Positions 1 to 7,481 of a stretch of DNA of 64,000 bases are shown here, in pieces. A program made the position numbers and the translations under genes. Below the pieces are notes generated by a model. That model saw nothing but the letters and a program-made list of their open reading frames with translations. It did no database searches and was not told the DNA's origin. Each line of letters starts with the position of its first letter. Positions within the stretch are counted from its first letter, which is position 1. Source of the DNA: Paenibacillus sp. GM2 (lineage in GTDB: Bacteria; Bacillota; Bacilli; Paenibacillales; Paenibacillaceae); NCBI RefSeq assembly GCF_900069005.2, contig NZ_LN831279.1:2932961-2996960 (forward strand). The letters run 5' to 3'.

Positions 1-8
1 ACGCGCAT

Positions 9-55
9 AAAAAAAGAGCGTACCTCTCGCCGAATGGCTTAGAGTCGCTCTTTTA
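9..55 (-). terminator. Terminator of the spoVA operon
   Basis: Read on the minus strand, AAAAGAGCG pairs with CGCTCTTTT across a loop that itself contains an ACTCT/AGAGG pairing, and a run of seven T follows. It lies just past the stop of spoVAE, so it is a rho-independent terminator for that operon. Confidence 0.8.
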
Positions 56-69
56 TGTTCCCGCTTATC

Positions 70-420
70 TTATCCTTTTGGTCGGACGACAAGTGCAGCC
101 AGGAAGGAGAAAATGATCGCTGCCGAGATACCGGCGCTGGTGACCTCGAAAATCCCGGTAATGACGCCAATCCAGCCATCCCGCTGCAGCTCGGAGAGTG
201 CGCCGTGAACCAGCGAGTTGCCAAAGCTTGTGATTGGCACCGATGCTCCCGCCCCGGCGAATTTTACAAGCGGATCATATAGTCCGAATGCATCCATCAC
301 CGCCCCGATAACAACAAGGGTACTCATCGTATGTGCGGGAGTAAGCTTGAACACGTCGAACATGATTTGCCCGAGTACACAGAACAGTCCCCCAACGATA
401 AAAGCCCATAGAAAAATCAT
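70..420 (-). CDS. spoVAE: Stage V sporulation protein AE (SpoVAE/SpoVAEb)
   Basis: A 116-residue polytopic membrane protein with about four hydrophobic segments and the family signature GAGASVPITSFGNSLVHGA near residues 55-75. SpoVA proteins form the forespore inner-membrane channel that takes up dipicolinic acid during sporulation and releases it in germination. The chosen ATG (MIFLWAF) overlaps the stop of spoVAD by 4 bp, which implies translational coupling; the frame is open further upstream, but that stretch lies inside spoVAD. It is the last gene of a C-D-E operon and is followed by a terminator. Confidence 0.92.
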   Translation of the reverse strand: MIFLWAFIVGGLFCVLGQIMFDVFKLTPAHTMSTLVVIGAVMDAFGLYDPLVKFAGAGASVPITSFGNSLVHGALSELQRDGWIGVITGIFEVTSAGISAAIIFSFLAALVVRPKG

Positions 421-1439
421 GCTGAACCTGCCTCTCTTTCCAGAGCCACCGCATGAGCGATACACGGGATGCTCTCTCCCTGCTGATAGGATAGCGGGGA
501 TAACAGCGCACCCGTCGCAACGACCAACACACGATTCAGCTCTCTTTGTTTCATTTTTTTCATAATATGTCCATAAGTAACGACCGCAGAGCACCCGCAG
601 CCACTGCCTCCAGCCATGACAAAATTCTGTCTCTCCCGATCGAAGATCATCAGCCCGCAATCATTGAATTCGGTCTTATCCATGGATAGTCCGTCCTTGC
701 TTAGAACATCCTTAACAATAGCATGTCCTACCGAGGCCAGATCGCCGGTTACGATTAAGTCGTAGTCCTCCGGCCCCCGTCCTGTATCGCGGAAATGCGT
801 GACGATCGTATCGGCTGCTGCCGGGGCCATGGCGGCTCCCATATTAAAAGGGTCCTTGATCCCCATATCCTGAATGCGTCCAATCGTCGCATGTGTGATG
901 CGAGGCCCGGTCCCTGATGAGGAGACTACGGCGCAGCCGGAGCCTGTAATCGTATATTGAGCTGTTGCCGGTTTTTGTGATCCGTATTCCGTTGGATAGC
1001 GGAACTGCTTCTCCACGGTGCAGTTATGGCTGGCCGTCCCGGCCATCGCATATTTGGCACCCCCGGCATCTACAATCATGGCCGCGATGGCAAGGCTCTC
1101 CATCGAGGTTGAGCAGGCCCCAAATACGCCGAGGTAAGGGGCGGCAATATCTCGGGCAGCGAAGGTTGCGCTAATAATCTGATTCATCAGATCGCCGCCA
1201 ATAAAGAACTGGAGCTGCTCTTTGGTGATGCCTGCATTCATAAGCGCCAGCGAAGAGGCGTGTTGGAGCAGCTTGCGCTCCGCTTTCTCCCAGGTCTTCT
1301 CATCAATCTCCAGGTTGTCGTAGATAAAGTCAAAACTTGAAGAGAGCGGCCCGTCTCCCTCTTCTGGGCCAACCACGGTCGCCGCCCCAATAATCGTCGG
1401 TTTGCTGCGGAACTCCCAGGTTTGTGCACCGGTCAGCAT
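417..1439 (-). CDS. spoVAD: Stage V sporulation protein AD (SpoVAD)
   Basis: A 340-residue soluble protein with the thiolase-like fold of SpoVAD, including the GACSTSMESLAIA stretch (thiolase Cys region, near residue 107) and the C-terminal GGSGCGCSAVV. In Bacillus SpoVAD binds dipicolinic acid directly and is the cytosolic partner of the SpoVA channel. The ATG follows a G-rich ribosome binding site, one base after the spoVAC stop. Length matches the family, and no frameshift is seen. Confidence 0.95.
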   Translation of the reverse strand: MLTGAQTWEFRSKPTIIGAATVVGPEEGDGPLSSSFDFIYDNLEIDEKTWEKAERKLLQHASSLALMNAGITKEQLQFFIGGDLMNQIISATFAARDIAAPYLGVFGACSTSMESLAIAAMIVDAGGAKYAMAGTASHNCTVEKQFRYPTEYGSQKPATAQYTITGSGCAVVSSSGTGPRITHATIGRIQDMGIKDPFNMGAAMAPAAADTIVTHFRDTGRGPEDYDLIVTGDLASVGHAIVKDVLSKDGLSMDKTEFNDCGLMIFDRERQNFVMAGGSGCGCSAVVTYGHIMKKMKQRELNRVLVVATGALLSPLSYQQGESIPCIAHAVALEREAGSA

Positions 1440-1440
1440 T

Positions 1441-1941
1441 TTAATGCGCCCCCCCTAGGCCAAAAATCACATGTACAACTCCCACGATAAAAGCGGCTAC
1501 CACACCAAATACAATGACGGAGCCAGCCAATTTGAACATATTGGCCCCTACGCCAAGCACTAGACCCTCCGCCTTTGATTCAATCGCCGAGGAACACATC
1601 GAGTTGGCAAATCCGGTAACCGGAACGGCTGAACCGGCGCCTGCCCACTGTGCTATCTTATCGTATACACCAAGCGATGTCAGAATAACGGATATAATGA
1701 TCAATACAGCAACGGTCGGGCTGCTCGCTTCCTTCGAGGACATTCCGGCAAAGGTCATGAAGAGCTGCTGGATGCACTGGCCGATGAAGCAGATGAAACC
1801 GCCCACCAGGAAGGCCTTTAAGCAATTTTTGAAGATATTCGACTTCGGCTTATGGGAATCAGCAATCTGCTTATAGTCCTCTTCAGTCAACGAGATGGAG
1901 TTCAACCTGAACCGGGCGCCTGATTTTGTCTTTGTTGGCAC
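1441..1941 (-). CDS. spoVAC: Stage V sporulation protein AC (SpoVAC)
   Basis: A 166-residue membrane protein, a homologue of SpoVAE in the same operon: it shares the pattern AGAGSAVPVTGFANSM. SpoVAC is the mechanosensitive channel component for dipicolinate release in germination. It has a cytosolic N-terminal arm of about 45 residues, then four to five membrane segments. The start is GTG, placed 6 bases after GGAGGG. First gene of the spoVAC-D-E operon; the spoVAA, AB, EA and AF genes of Bacillus are absent here. Expression is expected in the forespore (sigma-G), but I could not identify a clear sigma-G promoter. Confidence 0.94.
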   Translation of the reverse strand: MPTKTKSGARFRLNSISLTEEDYKQIADSHKPKSNIFKNCLKAFLVGGFICFIGQCIQQLFMTFAGMSSKEASSPTVAVLIIISVILTSLGVYDKIAQWAGAGSAVPVTGFANSMCSSAIESKAEGLVLGVGANMFKLAGSVIVFGVVAAFIVGVVHVIFGLGGAH

Positions 1942-2051
1942 TATTGTCCCTCCTTCTTGTGATTTGATTCCTCTCCTAACACTGCATATTCATTATTTGC
2001 CACTTGGCGGCTTGTTATGTTTGGTAAATCATCCATATCCGGCTGAACAGC

Positions 2052-2090
2052 AAAAAACAGTGTCCCCCAGTTTCCTGAGAAACACTGTTT
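2052..2090 (-). terminator. Terminator after the 25-residue peptide gene
   Basis: On the minus strand AAACAGTGT pairs with ACACTGTTT across a loop of about 18 bases, then a T run follows. It lies 42 bases past the stop of the small ORF at 2132-2209, giving that ORF its own 3' end. Confidence 0.75.
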
Positions 2091-2131
2091 GTCTGATAAA
2101 TGTGCAAAAATTAAAGACCGACCTTCCGCCC

Positions 2132-2209
2132 CTACAAATACTGCAAAATAATGATGAGCAGAATAAACAGCAGGAATATTACGATCCAGTCCTTGGAGTA
2201 ACGCTCCAT
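2132..2209 (-). CDS. Small single-span membrane peptide (25 aa), YjcZ-like
   Basis: An ORF too short for usual gene callers. It encodes MERYSKDWIVIF followed by LLFILLIIILQYL: a short charged N terminus, then one hydrophobic segment to the C terminus. The ATG is preceded by GGGAGG at about 8 bases, a strong ribosome binding site, and a rho-independent terminator follows the stop. The pattern resembles small sporulation membrane peptides of the YjcZ/SscA type (known family trait: ILLIIV-like core). Family membership is inferred from composition and the nearby spoVA genes, not from a search. Confidence 0.6.
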   Translation of the reverse strand: MERYSKDWIVIFLLFILLIIILQYL

Positions 2210-2344
2210 CTTCGTTAGCCTCCCAATCATTTCCTTAACTTATCCGCAGTATATGCTACAGGCGCATGCAATGTGCGATATTCGCCCACTCTTGGGCTTA
2301 TCCCTTTACAAATAGACAATAATAGCAAGATGGTACATACTTAA

Positions 2345-2400
2345 AGAGGTTGTTTAACAAGTCCGCGCGATGGATCATGAAGCAAATTAGAAAGCGGACC
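2345..2400 (+). repeat. Truncated copy (E) of the dispersed repeat family
   Basis: AGAGGTTGTTTAACAAG, then TCCGC and GATCATGAAG, match the outer end of the repeats at 52009 and 21879. Only about 45-55 bases remain, and the stretch forms a small hairpin (GTCCGC near 2371 with GCGGAC near 2394). It lies just upstream of the M42 peptidase gene. Confidence 0.45.
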
Positions 2401-2432
2401 GTATTTAAATCATCTGCAAGGAGAGATGCGAA

Positions 2433-3506
2433 ATGAATACTAAAACGTTGGAATTATTCAAGCAGCTAACCGAATTCCCTGCGGCGCCGGGCTTCGAACG
2501 TGAACTGCGTGCCTTTGTCAAAGAGAAAATGTCGGCCTATACCTCAGAATTTCTGCAGGATCGACTGGGTAGTATATTTGGGGTGCTTCGCGGAGACGAT
2601 AACGGCCCTAAAGTAATGGTAGCCGGGCATTTGGATGAGGTTGGCTTCATGACCACAGGAATTAGCGATCACGGGATGGTCTCCTTTCAACCGCTTGGCG
2701 GCTGGTGGAGCCAGGCTGTACTGGCACAGCGCCTGCAGATTATTACTCCGCAAGGCCGGATTATCGGTGTTGTCGGTTCAACGCCAACCCATCTGCTAAG
2801 TGAAGCGGATCGCAGCAAGCCGGTGGACCTGAAGACGATGTATCTGGATATCGGTGCAGACAGCCGGGAGCAGGCAGAAGCGGCAGGGGTGCGCCCAGGT
2901 CAGCAAATCGTACCGATCTGCGAATTTACACCAATGGTAAATCCTAAGAAAATTATGGCCAAAGCCTGGGATAACCGTTACGGTGTAGGTTTGGCGCTCG
3001 AGTTAATGGAGGCTCTACATAAGGAGAAATTGCCAAACACCTTGTACTGCGGTACTACAGTTCAGGAGGAACTGGGTCTGCGCGGAGCACGGACTTCCGC
3101 CAATATGATCCAGCCGGACATTTTCTTCGGCCTAGATGCCAGTGCGGCCAACGATACGACGGGAGACAAGAAAGCGTTCGGTCAGCTTGGCGGAGGTGCC
3201 CTGCTGCGAATTTACGATCCAACGATGCTTACCCATCGGGGTATGGTCGAATATATTCAGGACACGGCAGATACGAATAAGATCAAATATCAATATTTCG
3301 TCTCTCCAGGCGGAACGGATGCCGGCCAAGTCCACCTGAGCGGCAGCGGCGTACCTTCAACGGTTATCGGTATTTGCTCCCGCTATATCCATACCTCGTC
3401 ATCCATCATCCACACGGATGATTACGATGCCGCCAAAGAATTGTTGACCAAACTCGTCAAAGGGCTGGACCGTACGACGCTGAACACGATTTTGGAGAAC
3501 AGCTAA
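2433..3506 (+). CDS. M42 family metallopeptidase (glutamyl aminopeptidase-like)
   Basis: A 357-residue cytosolic aminopeptidase of the M42 family, which forms large tetrahedral complexes that trim peptides. Metal and catalytic residues are visible in order: H66 and D68 in AGHLDEVG, the Asp of AWDNRYG, the Glu pair in VQEELGLRGA, the Asp of FFGLDAS, and the His of IHTSSSIIHTDDYD. Length is typical (about 350-360). The ATG follows AAGGAGAGATGCGA. Single-gene unit with a terminator directly after it. Such proteins are often annotated as endoglucanase M (CelM) or YsdC/YtoP; nothing here supports a glycanase role. Confidence 0.9.
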   Translation: MNTKTLELFKQLTEFPAAPGFERELRAFVKEKMSAYTSEFLQDRLGSIFGVLRGDDNGPKVMVAGHLDEVGFMTTGISDHGMVSFQPLGGWWSQAVLAQRLQIITPQGRIIGVVGSTPTHLLSEADRSKPVDLKTMYLDIGADSREQAEAAGVRPGQQIVPICEFTPMVNPKKIMAKAWDNRYGVGLALELMEALHKEKLPNTLYCGTTVQEELGLRGARTSANMIQPDIFFGLDASAANDTTGDKKAFGQLGGGALLRIYDPTMLTHRGMVEYIQDTADTNKIKYQYFVSPGGTDAGQVHLSGSGVPSTVIGICSRYIHTSSSIIHTDDYDAAKELLTKLVKGLDRTTLNTILENS

Positions 3507-3542
3507 TCGAACGATTTTATTAACCCTTAATGGCAAGAGAGA

Positions 3543-3581
3543 ATTCCCTTATTCAGTGAAAATCTGGATGAGGGATTTTTT
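3543..3581 (+). terminator. Terminator of the M42 peptidase gene
   Basis: CCCTTATTCAG pairs with CTGGATGAGGG (two G-T wobbles), followed by six T. It lies 37 bases past the stop codon. Confidence 0.8.
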
Positions 3582-3603
3582 AGTTAGGGATCATTAGAAG
3601 CAT

Positions 3604-4122
3604 TTGGCGTTGTTCGATACTTTTTATCGCGCAGGCTCCCTAGTCTTTGGTGGAGGTCATGTCGTCCTTCCTATCCTGCAAGCGGAATTGGTTCCATCAG
3701 GCTGGCTAACAGACGCCCAGTTTCTTGCAGGTTACGGAGCAGCTCAAGCTGTACCTGGCCCCTTATTTACCTTTTCGGCTTATTTGGGTAGCGTGATGAA
3801 CGGATGGGCTGGTGCCGTGGCCGCTTTAATCGCGATGTTCCTGCCTTCATTTCTATTGGTGATTGGTACTTTGCCTTACTGGGATACAATCCGCCGCCGC
3901 TCTAATGTCCAATTCGTCTTTCAAGGAATGAACGCTGCCGTGGTCGGCATCCTGCTTGCCGCCCTGTATGATCCGGTATGGATCAAAGCAATTCATACTC
4001 CTTACGACTTCTGTCTAGCACTTGCTGCCTTCGGCATGCTTATGCTTTGGAAGCTCCCACCGTGGATGGTTGTGTTGTTCTCAGCGGTTGGTGGAGCGTT
4101 GTTAGTGTCTTTAGTATCGTAG
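3604..4122 (+). pseudogene. chrA: Chromate transporter ChrA, C-terminal half only
   Basis: The 172 residues correspond to the second CHR domain of long-chain ChrA, a chromate/sulfate membrane transporter: FYRAGSLVFGGGHVVLP, then AGYGAAQAVPGPLFTFSAYLG. Full proteins have about 390-400 residues in two homologous halves. Here the first half is missing; only 97 bases separate this frame from the M42 gene, an in-frame stop lies at 3595, and the only available start is a TTG without a convincing ribosome binding site. Some bacteria split ChrA into two short genes, but no partner is adjacent, so a 5'-truncated remnant is the better call. Confidence 0.7.
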
Positions 4123-4154
4123 AGGAGGGTTCTGTGGAGGTAAGATAGAGAGAG

Positions 4155-4190
4155 AAATACCCGCTTAGATTTATGCCTAGGTGGGTATTT
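4155..4190 (+). terminator. Hairpin after the ChrA remnant
   Basis: AAATACCCGC pairs with GTGGGTATTT across a 16-base loop; a short T-containing tail follows. Probably the original terminator of the chrA gene. Confidence 0.55.
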
Positions 4191-4213
4191 CTATTAGATT
4201 CTATCGGTATCAC

Positions 4214-4252
4214 AAAAAAGCAGCCCAGGATTATCGTCTGGATTGCTTTTTT
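4214..4252 (-). terminator. Bidirectional terminator between chrA remnant and thioredoxin gene
   Basis: AAAAAAGCA pairs with TGCTTTTTT and an inner CCAG pairs with CTGG. A- and T-runs flank both sides, so it can work on either strand. About 200 bases lie between it and the thioredoxin stop, with no gene visible there. Confidence 0.65.
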
Positions 4253-4456
4253 CATAACCTTTTTATTAAGCTGCTGACAGAAACAGAAGTTTCAATAAGA
4301 ATCTTTTGAGATAGAGAATAAAAGGAAGCCAAATGAGAATGAACCTTTTTTTAAAAGCATTTGTTCCTGATCAGATATTAAATTCTTAATCAGAACTGAC
4401 GCGATGTAATAGGACAGCGAGAATAAGCTTCTTATAACGAACCGTATCAATTCCCT

Positions 4457-4783
4457 CTATTTTTTCGATTCCAATGTCTCTAGATACTCGGAAATCTGGC
4501 TTGGCGTTTTGGCGTATTTGCTATGAAGATGAGCTATCTTCTCCCCATTTTTATACACCAGAAGACTTGGGATTCCGCGTACTTCATTTTTGCTCGTAAT
4601 CTCTTCAAGCTGTTCCACATCCAAAGCATAAAAATCTTTGTCCTGATGTTTAGCCATAATATCTGGCATGAACTTATCCAGCGTCTTGCAGTCTGGACAC
4701 CAGATAGCATCGTATTTAATAATAGTCAATTGATTGCGATTAATCAGTTCCTCATACCGTTTCTCTGTTTGAATGCGTTCCAT
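4457..4783 (-). CDS. Thioredoxin family protein (WCPDC active site)
   Basis: A 108-residue thioredoxin-fold protein. The active site is WCPDC near residue 31, instead of the WCGPC of housekeeping thioredoxin, and the cis-proline loop is GIPSLLVYKNG. The WCPDC variety occurs in small bacillar proteins such as the YtpP/YdbP group, of unclear substrate. No signal peptide. The ATG at 4783 (MERIQTEK) follows GGGGGGAG at 7 bases; an upstream ATG at 4819 has no such site. Confidence 0.82.
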   Translation of the reverse strand: MERIQTEKRYEELINRNQLTIIKYDAIWCPDCKTLDKFMPDIMAKHQDKDFYALDVEQLEEITSKNEVRGIPSLLVYKNGEKIAHLHSKYAKTPSQISEYLETLESKK

Positions 4784-4864
4784 AATAAGACTCCCCCCTG
4801 CCTTGTTTTCCGTAATCACGTTGCACTTAATATGTTATTTTAACCATTTACACAATAGTATGCA

Positions 4865-5149
4865 AAAGGAATCGATCCTTCCACCCCCATAGCACGTGTT
4901 CACACCTCACAAGGGTTGGAATTTGATTATGTTGGTGTCATCATCGGTAATGATTTAAAATATGATCCTCAATCGATACGTATTTATGCTGACTTTGAAG
5001 AGTATAAGGACAAACAAGGGAAAAAGGGACTGAAAAATGATAATGAACAACTAACAAAGCTAATTAAAAATATATACAAAGTGTTAATCTCTAGAGGAAT
5101 GAAAGGGTGTTTCCTCTATTGCCGAAACCCGGAGCTGCGGAACTATATA
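4865..5149 (+). pseudogene. C-terminal remnant of a DUF2075 (helicase-like ATPase) protein
   Basis: About 95 residues in frame match the tail of DUF2075 proteins, P-loop ATPases found near DNA-repair and defence genes: RVHTSQGLEFDYVGVIIG, a conserved motor-like motif, then the LISRGMKGCF and CRNPELRNYI blocks. The N-terminal ATPase region is missing, and the frame has no start with a ribosome binding site. Similarity stops at about 5149, where the sequence joins a remnant read from the other strand. Identification is from memory of the family motif. Confidence 0.6.
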
Positions 5150-5159
5150 ATTGGGCAGA

Positions 5160-5330
5160 AGCCTCCTGATCCGTTTTCGCTGATATGTATTCCAGATGCT
5201 CTTCCTGCAGTTTTCTTCGCAGTTCTATAATATATGTCTCTATGTCCAACGTCTTGATGGTATACTGCTTCCCCTGTGCTCCGATAATGTCCGGGATTAG
5301 ATCCCGGACAAGCTTGTTATAAACTGGCAT
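5160..5330 (-). pseudogene. N-terminal remnant of a MazG-like NTP pyrophosphohydrolase
   Basis: From an ATG at 5330 with GAGAGGGG upstream, about 57 residues read MPVYNKLVRDLIPDII and continue with LRRKLQEEHLEY to DQEA. This is the opening of small MazG-like house-cleaning pyrophosphatases annotated as phosphoribosyl-ATP pyrophosphohydrolase-like. The metal-binding second half is absent: at about 5159 the frame runs into the antisense of the DUF2075 remnant. Not expected to be functional. Confidence 0.6.
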
Positions 5331-5406
5331 GGTGTCGTTATACCCCTCTCTGATCATAGAAGTATTGCTAGGTTTCCTCATATGTCTAGATTCTACGGCG
5401 ACTAAC

Positions 5407-6030
5407 CTAATAGTTCCTGAGCAACATCGCTTGAAAATGGGGATTTCCTTCACCCATATCTCGTGTATGAAAGTCTTCAATTTGCAAATGACACTTGATG
5501 ATTTGTTGAATCTCCTCGTCTGGATACATGGCAAAATATCTCTTAGGCTCATAAGCATCCTGCATCCAAATACCGTCAGTGGAAATCCCTCCATAGAGCC
5601 CTAAGTAGAATAAGGCGTTTGGCTTCAAAATGCGCTTAATTTCCGTAAGAACGACAGGAAGCTGAGCTTTTGGAACATGTAGCAAACAGTTCATGGCATA
5701 AATCGCATCAAAGGATCGATCTGCAAAATCCAGATGGTAGAAATCCATTACCTTAGCATATAATCCCTTTTGTGTGCACAAACGGACCATTTCTTCTGAC
5801 AAATCCACAGCTGTAATATCAAATCCATGCTCTTTAAAATATAAGCTATCCCGTCCGGGACCCGCTCCAATTTCTAGAATACTTTGTACCTCATTCGATC
5901 GGAATGCATTTAACACTTTAACTCTTTCCTCAGCCTTCCAATCTTCCAATTGTGCTGAATCCCGGAGATTGGCATGATTGTCATATGCCTCCCGAAGAGA
6001 CAATTTGATGCTTAAATTATCTTCACTCAT
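5407..6030 (-). CDS. Class I SAM-dependent methyltransferase
   Basis: A 207-residue Rossmann-fold methyltransferase. Motif I is ILEIGAGPGRDS (near residue 51), motif II ends in ITAVDLSEEMV, and AIYAMNCLLHVPKA is the motif IV region. Substrate unknown; the compact size and C-terminal hydrophobic strand fit small-molecule methyltransferases. The ATG at 6030 (MSEDNLS) sits 10 bases after GGGGAGG; the longer frame start has no ribosome binding site. It stands alone between a gene-decay patch and the lipoate gene. Confidence 0.8.
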   Translation of the reverse strand: MSEDNLSIKLSLREAYDNHANLRDSAQLEDWKAEERVKVLNAFRSNEVQSILEIGAGPGRDSLYFKEHGFDITAVDLSEEMVRLCTQKGLYAKVMDFYHLDFADRSFDAIYAMNCLLHVPKAQLPVVLTEIKRILKPNALFYLGLYGGISTDGIWMQDAYEPKRYFAMYPDEEIQQIIKCHLQIEDFHTRDMGEGNPHFQAMLLRNY

Positions 6031-6241
6031 TAATATGGAACCTCCCCACATATAAGCCGCGATTTCCGGATCATCTTCTTTACTTTAGATCTATCCTAGC
6101 ACATTTCTTTAACGGCTACCCTTATTTATGTCATCGCTAGAGGACTTACGACGAGTCTCTAGTTTTCCGTAACGAACTCATGCGTGTTAAGATACGAATA
6201 GATTGGATTTCTGTTTTATGCTTTATAAGGGGGATGTAGAA

Positions 6242-7096
6242 TTGGCGGAATGTAAGACTTCATTTCATTCGGATGGACTAGACGATATCCTAGTGCTAGA
6301 TCGCACGCAACACCTAGAGGAGCCTGACATTCTGTATCCTTTTGCATTAGACGAGCTGTTGTGCAGACATACAGGCAAGGGAGGTCCCGCTGTATGTCAT
6401 CTATGGCGCCATCCGAGAGGCTTCGTGATGGGATTGCGTGACAGCAGACTGCCTCATGCAACAAAGGCGCAGAAATGGCTGGAATCGCTTGGCTACTCGA
6501 CGGCTGTCCGCAGCACGGGCGGAGCTGCCGTACCACTCGATTTGGGTGTTGTGAATATTTCCTTAATCCTTCCGAAGGAAGGTCTTGGTGACAAATTCTT
6601 CCGCTCGGATTATGAGCGTATGTATCAGCTAATCAAACTTGCCCTGCAGAATACGAGCTACACAATCGACAAGGGTGAAATCGATGGCGCATACTGCCCT
6701 GGCGATTATGATCTCAGCATAGGCGGCATCAAATTTTGTGGCATTGCGCAGCGTCGTCAAGCCCACGCCTTTGTCGTACAGGCATTCGTCATATGCGAAG
6801 GTTCGGGCAAGGAGAGCGCAGGTCTCGTCCGCTCGTTCTATGAGCGTGCAGCGTTAGGCGTGCTGAAAGGGGATCATCCTGTCGTTACCGAAGATAAGAT
6901 GGGCAGTCTGGAAGAACTAGCTTCGCTTGGAAGCGACGCGGCGCAGGTATTCATAGAATCTACTAAACAAGTGATCCGGGGATGCCAATCTGAACTTTGT
7001 CTCGAGCAGGCTGCCTCAGGATTATGGGTTCCAGAACCGGAACAAGTGCATGCCTTCATCCATACACTGCGTGAACGTTACGGGATCAAAGCGTGA
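6242..7096 (+). CDS. lipL: Octanoyl/lipoyl transferase (LipL-like, BPL_LplA fold)
   Basis: A 284-residue protein of the biotin/lipoate ligase fold. Visible are RSTGGAAVPLDLGVVNISLI (lipoyl-binding RRxxGG-like loop), AYCPGDYDLSIGG with a candidate catalytic Cys, and GIAQRRQAHAFVVQ. In Bacillus, LipL (YwfL) moves the octanoyl group from GcvH to the E2 subunits of 2-oxoacid dehydrogenases through a Cys acyl intermediate. I place the start at TTG 6242, 7 bases after AAGGGGG; an ATG at 6218 in frame lacks a good site. LipM or LplJ are alternatives; length and the CPGDYDL motif favour LipL. Confidence 0.72.
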   Translation: MAECKTSFHSDGLDDILVLDRTQHLEEPDILYPFALDELLCRHTGKGGPAVCHLWRHPRGFVMGLRDSRLPHATKAQKWLESLGYSTAVRSTGGAAVPLDLGVVNISLILPKEGLGDKFFRSDYERMYQLIKLALQNTSYTIDKGEIDGAYCPGDYDLSIGGIKFCGIAQRRQAHAFVVQAFVICEGSGKESAGLVRSFYERAALGVLKGDHPVVTEDKMGSLEELASLGSDAAQVFIESTKQVIRGCQSELCLEQAASGLWVPEPEQVHAFIHTLRERYGIKA

Positions 7097-7100
7097 AAGT

Positions 7101-7137
7101 GAATAGGTGAGAATGGTCCCCTCTCCTATTCCTTTAT
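7101..7137 (+). terminator. Terminator after the lipL-like gene
   Basis: GAATAGGTGAG pairs with CTCTCCTATTC with one mismatch, followed by CTTTAT. It starts 4 bases after the stop codon. Confidence 0.55.
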
Positions 7138-7356
7138 ACTGTATAAGATCAAACCGATGTCCATAATAAATTTTGAAAAACAAATTCAACTCCCCAATAA
7201 ACATCACTCGGTTTCTGCTGCTGCAGTGCGACATTCTAGTAAAGGATTAACAACGACGCGAAGTTAACCAATACAGTTCCCTACTTTAACTTCCATATGT
7301 TATCGGTATAAATGGAAATCCTGACAGACCTATGCCAGGAAACAGTTGTTCTCCAG

Positions 7357-7398
7357 AAAAAAAAGATCAATCATGGTGGTATCTAACCATAATCGACC
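7357..7398 (-). terminator. Terminator of the 402-aa GHL10 gene
   Basis: On the minus strand GGTCGATTATGGT pairs with ACCATGATTGATC over 13 positions (three G-T wobbles) with an 8-base loop, followed by eight T. It serves the minus-strand gene ending at 7482. The rest of 7138-7481 shows no gene. Confidence 0.8.
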
Positions 7399-7481
7399 TG
7401 TTTGGTGTAACGAAAAATCGTTTCTATTCTAATCGCTTCTTGAGTGCATCTTCTGACATGGTATTAAAATCAGTAAATGAA

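Noticed and set aside
1895..2218. 107-codon plus-strand ORF over the small membrane peptide gene
   Set aside because: No ribosome binding site or family pattern; it overlaps the spoVAC start, a terminator and the better supported minus-strand peptide.
4040..4255. 71-codon minus-strand ORF after the ChrA remnant
   Set aside because: It runs through two terminator hairpins and the antisense of chrA; no ribosome binding site.
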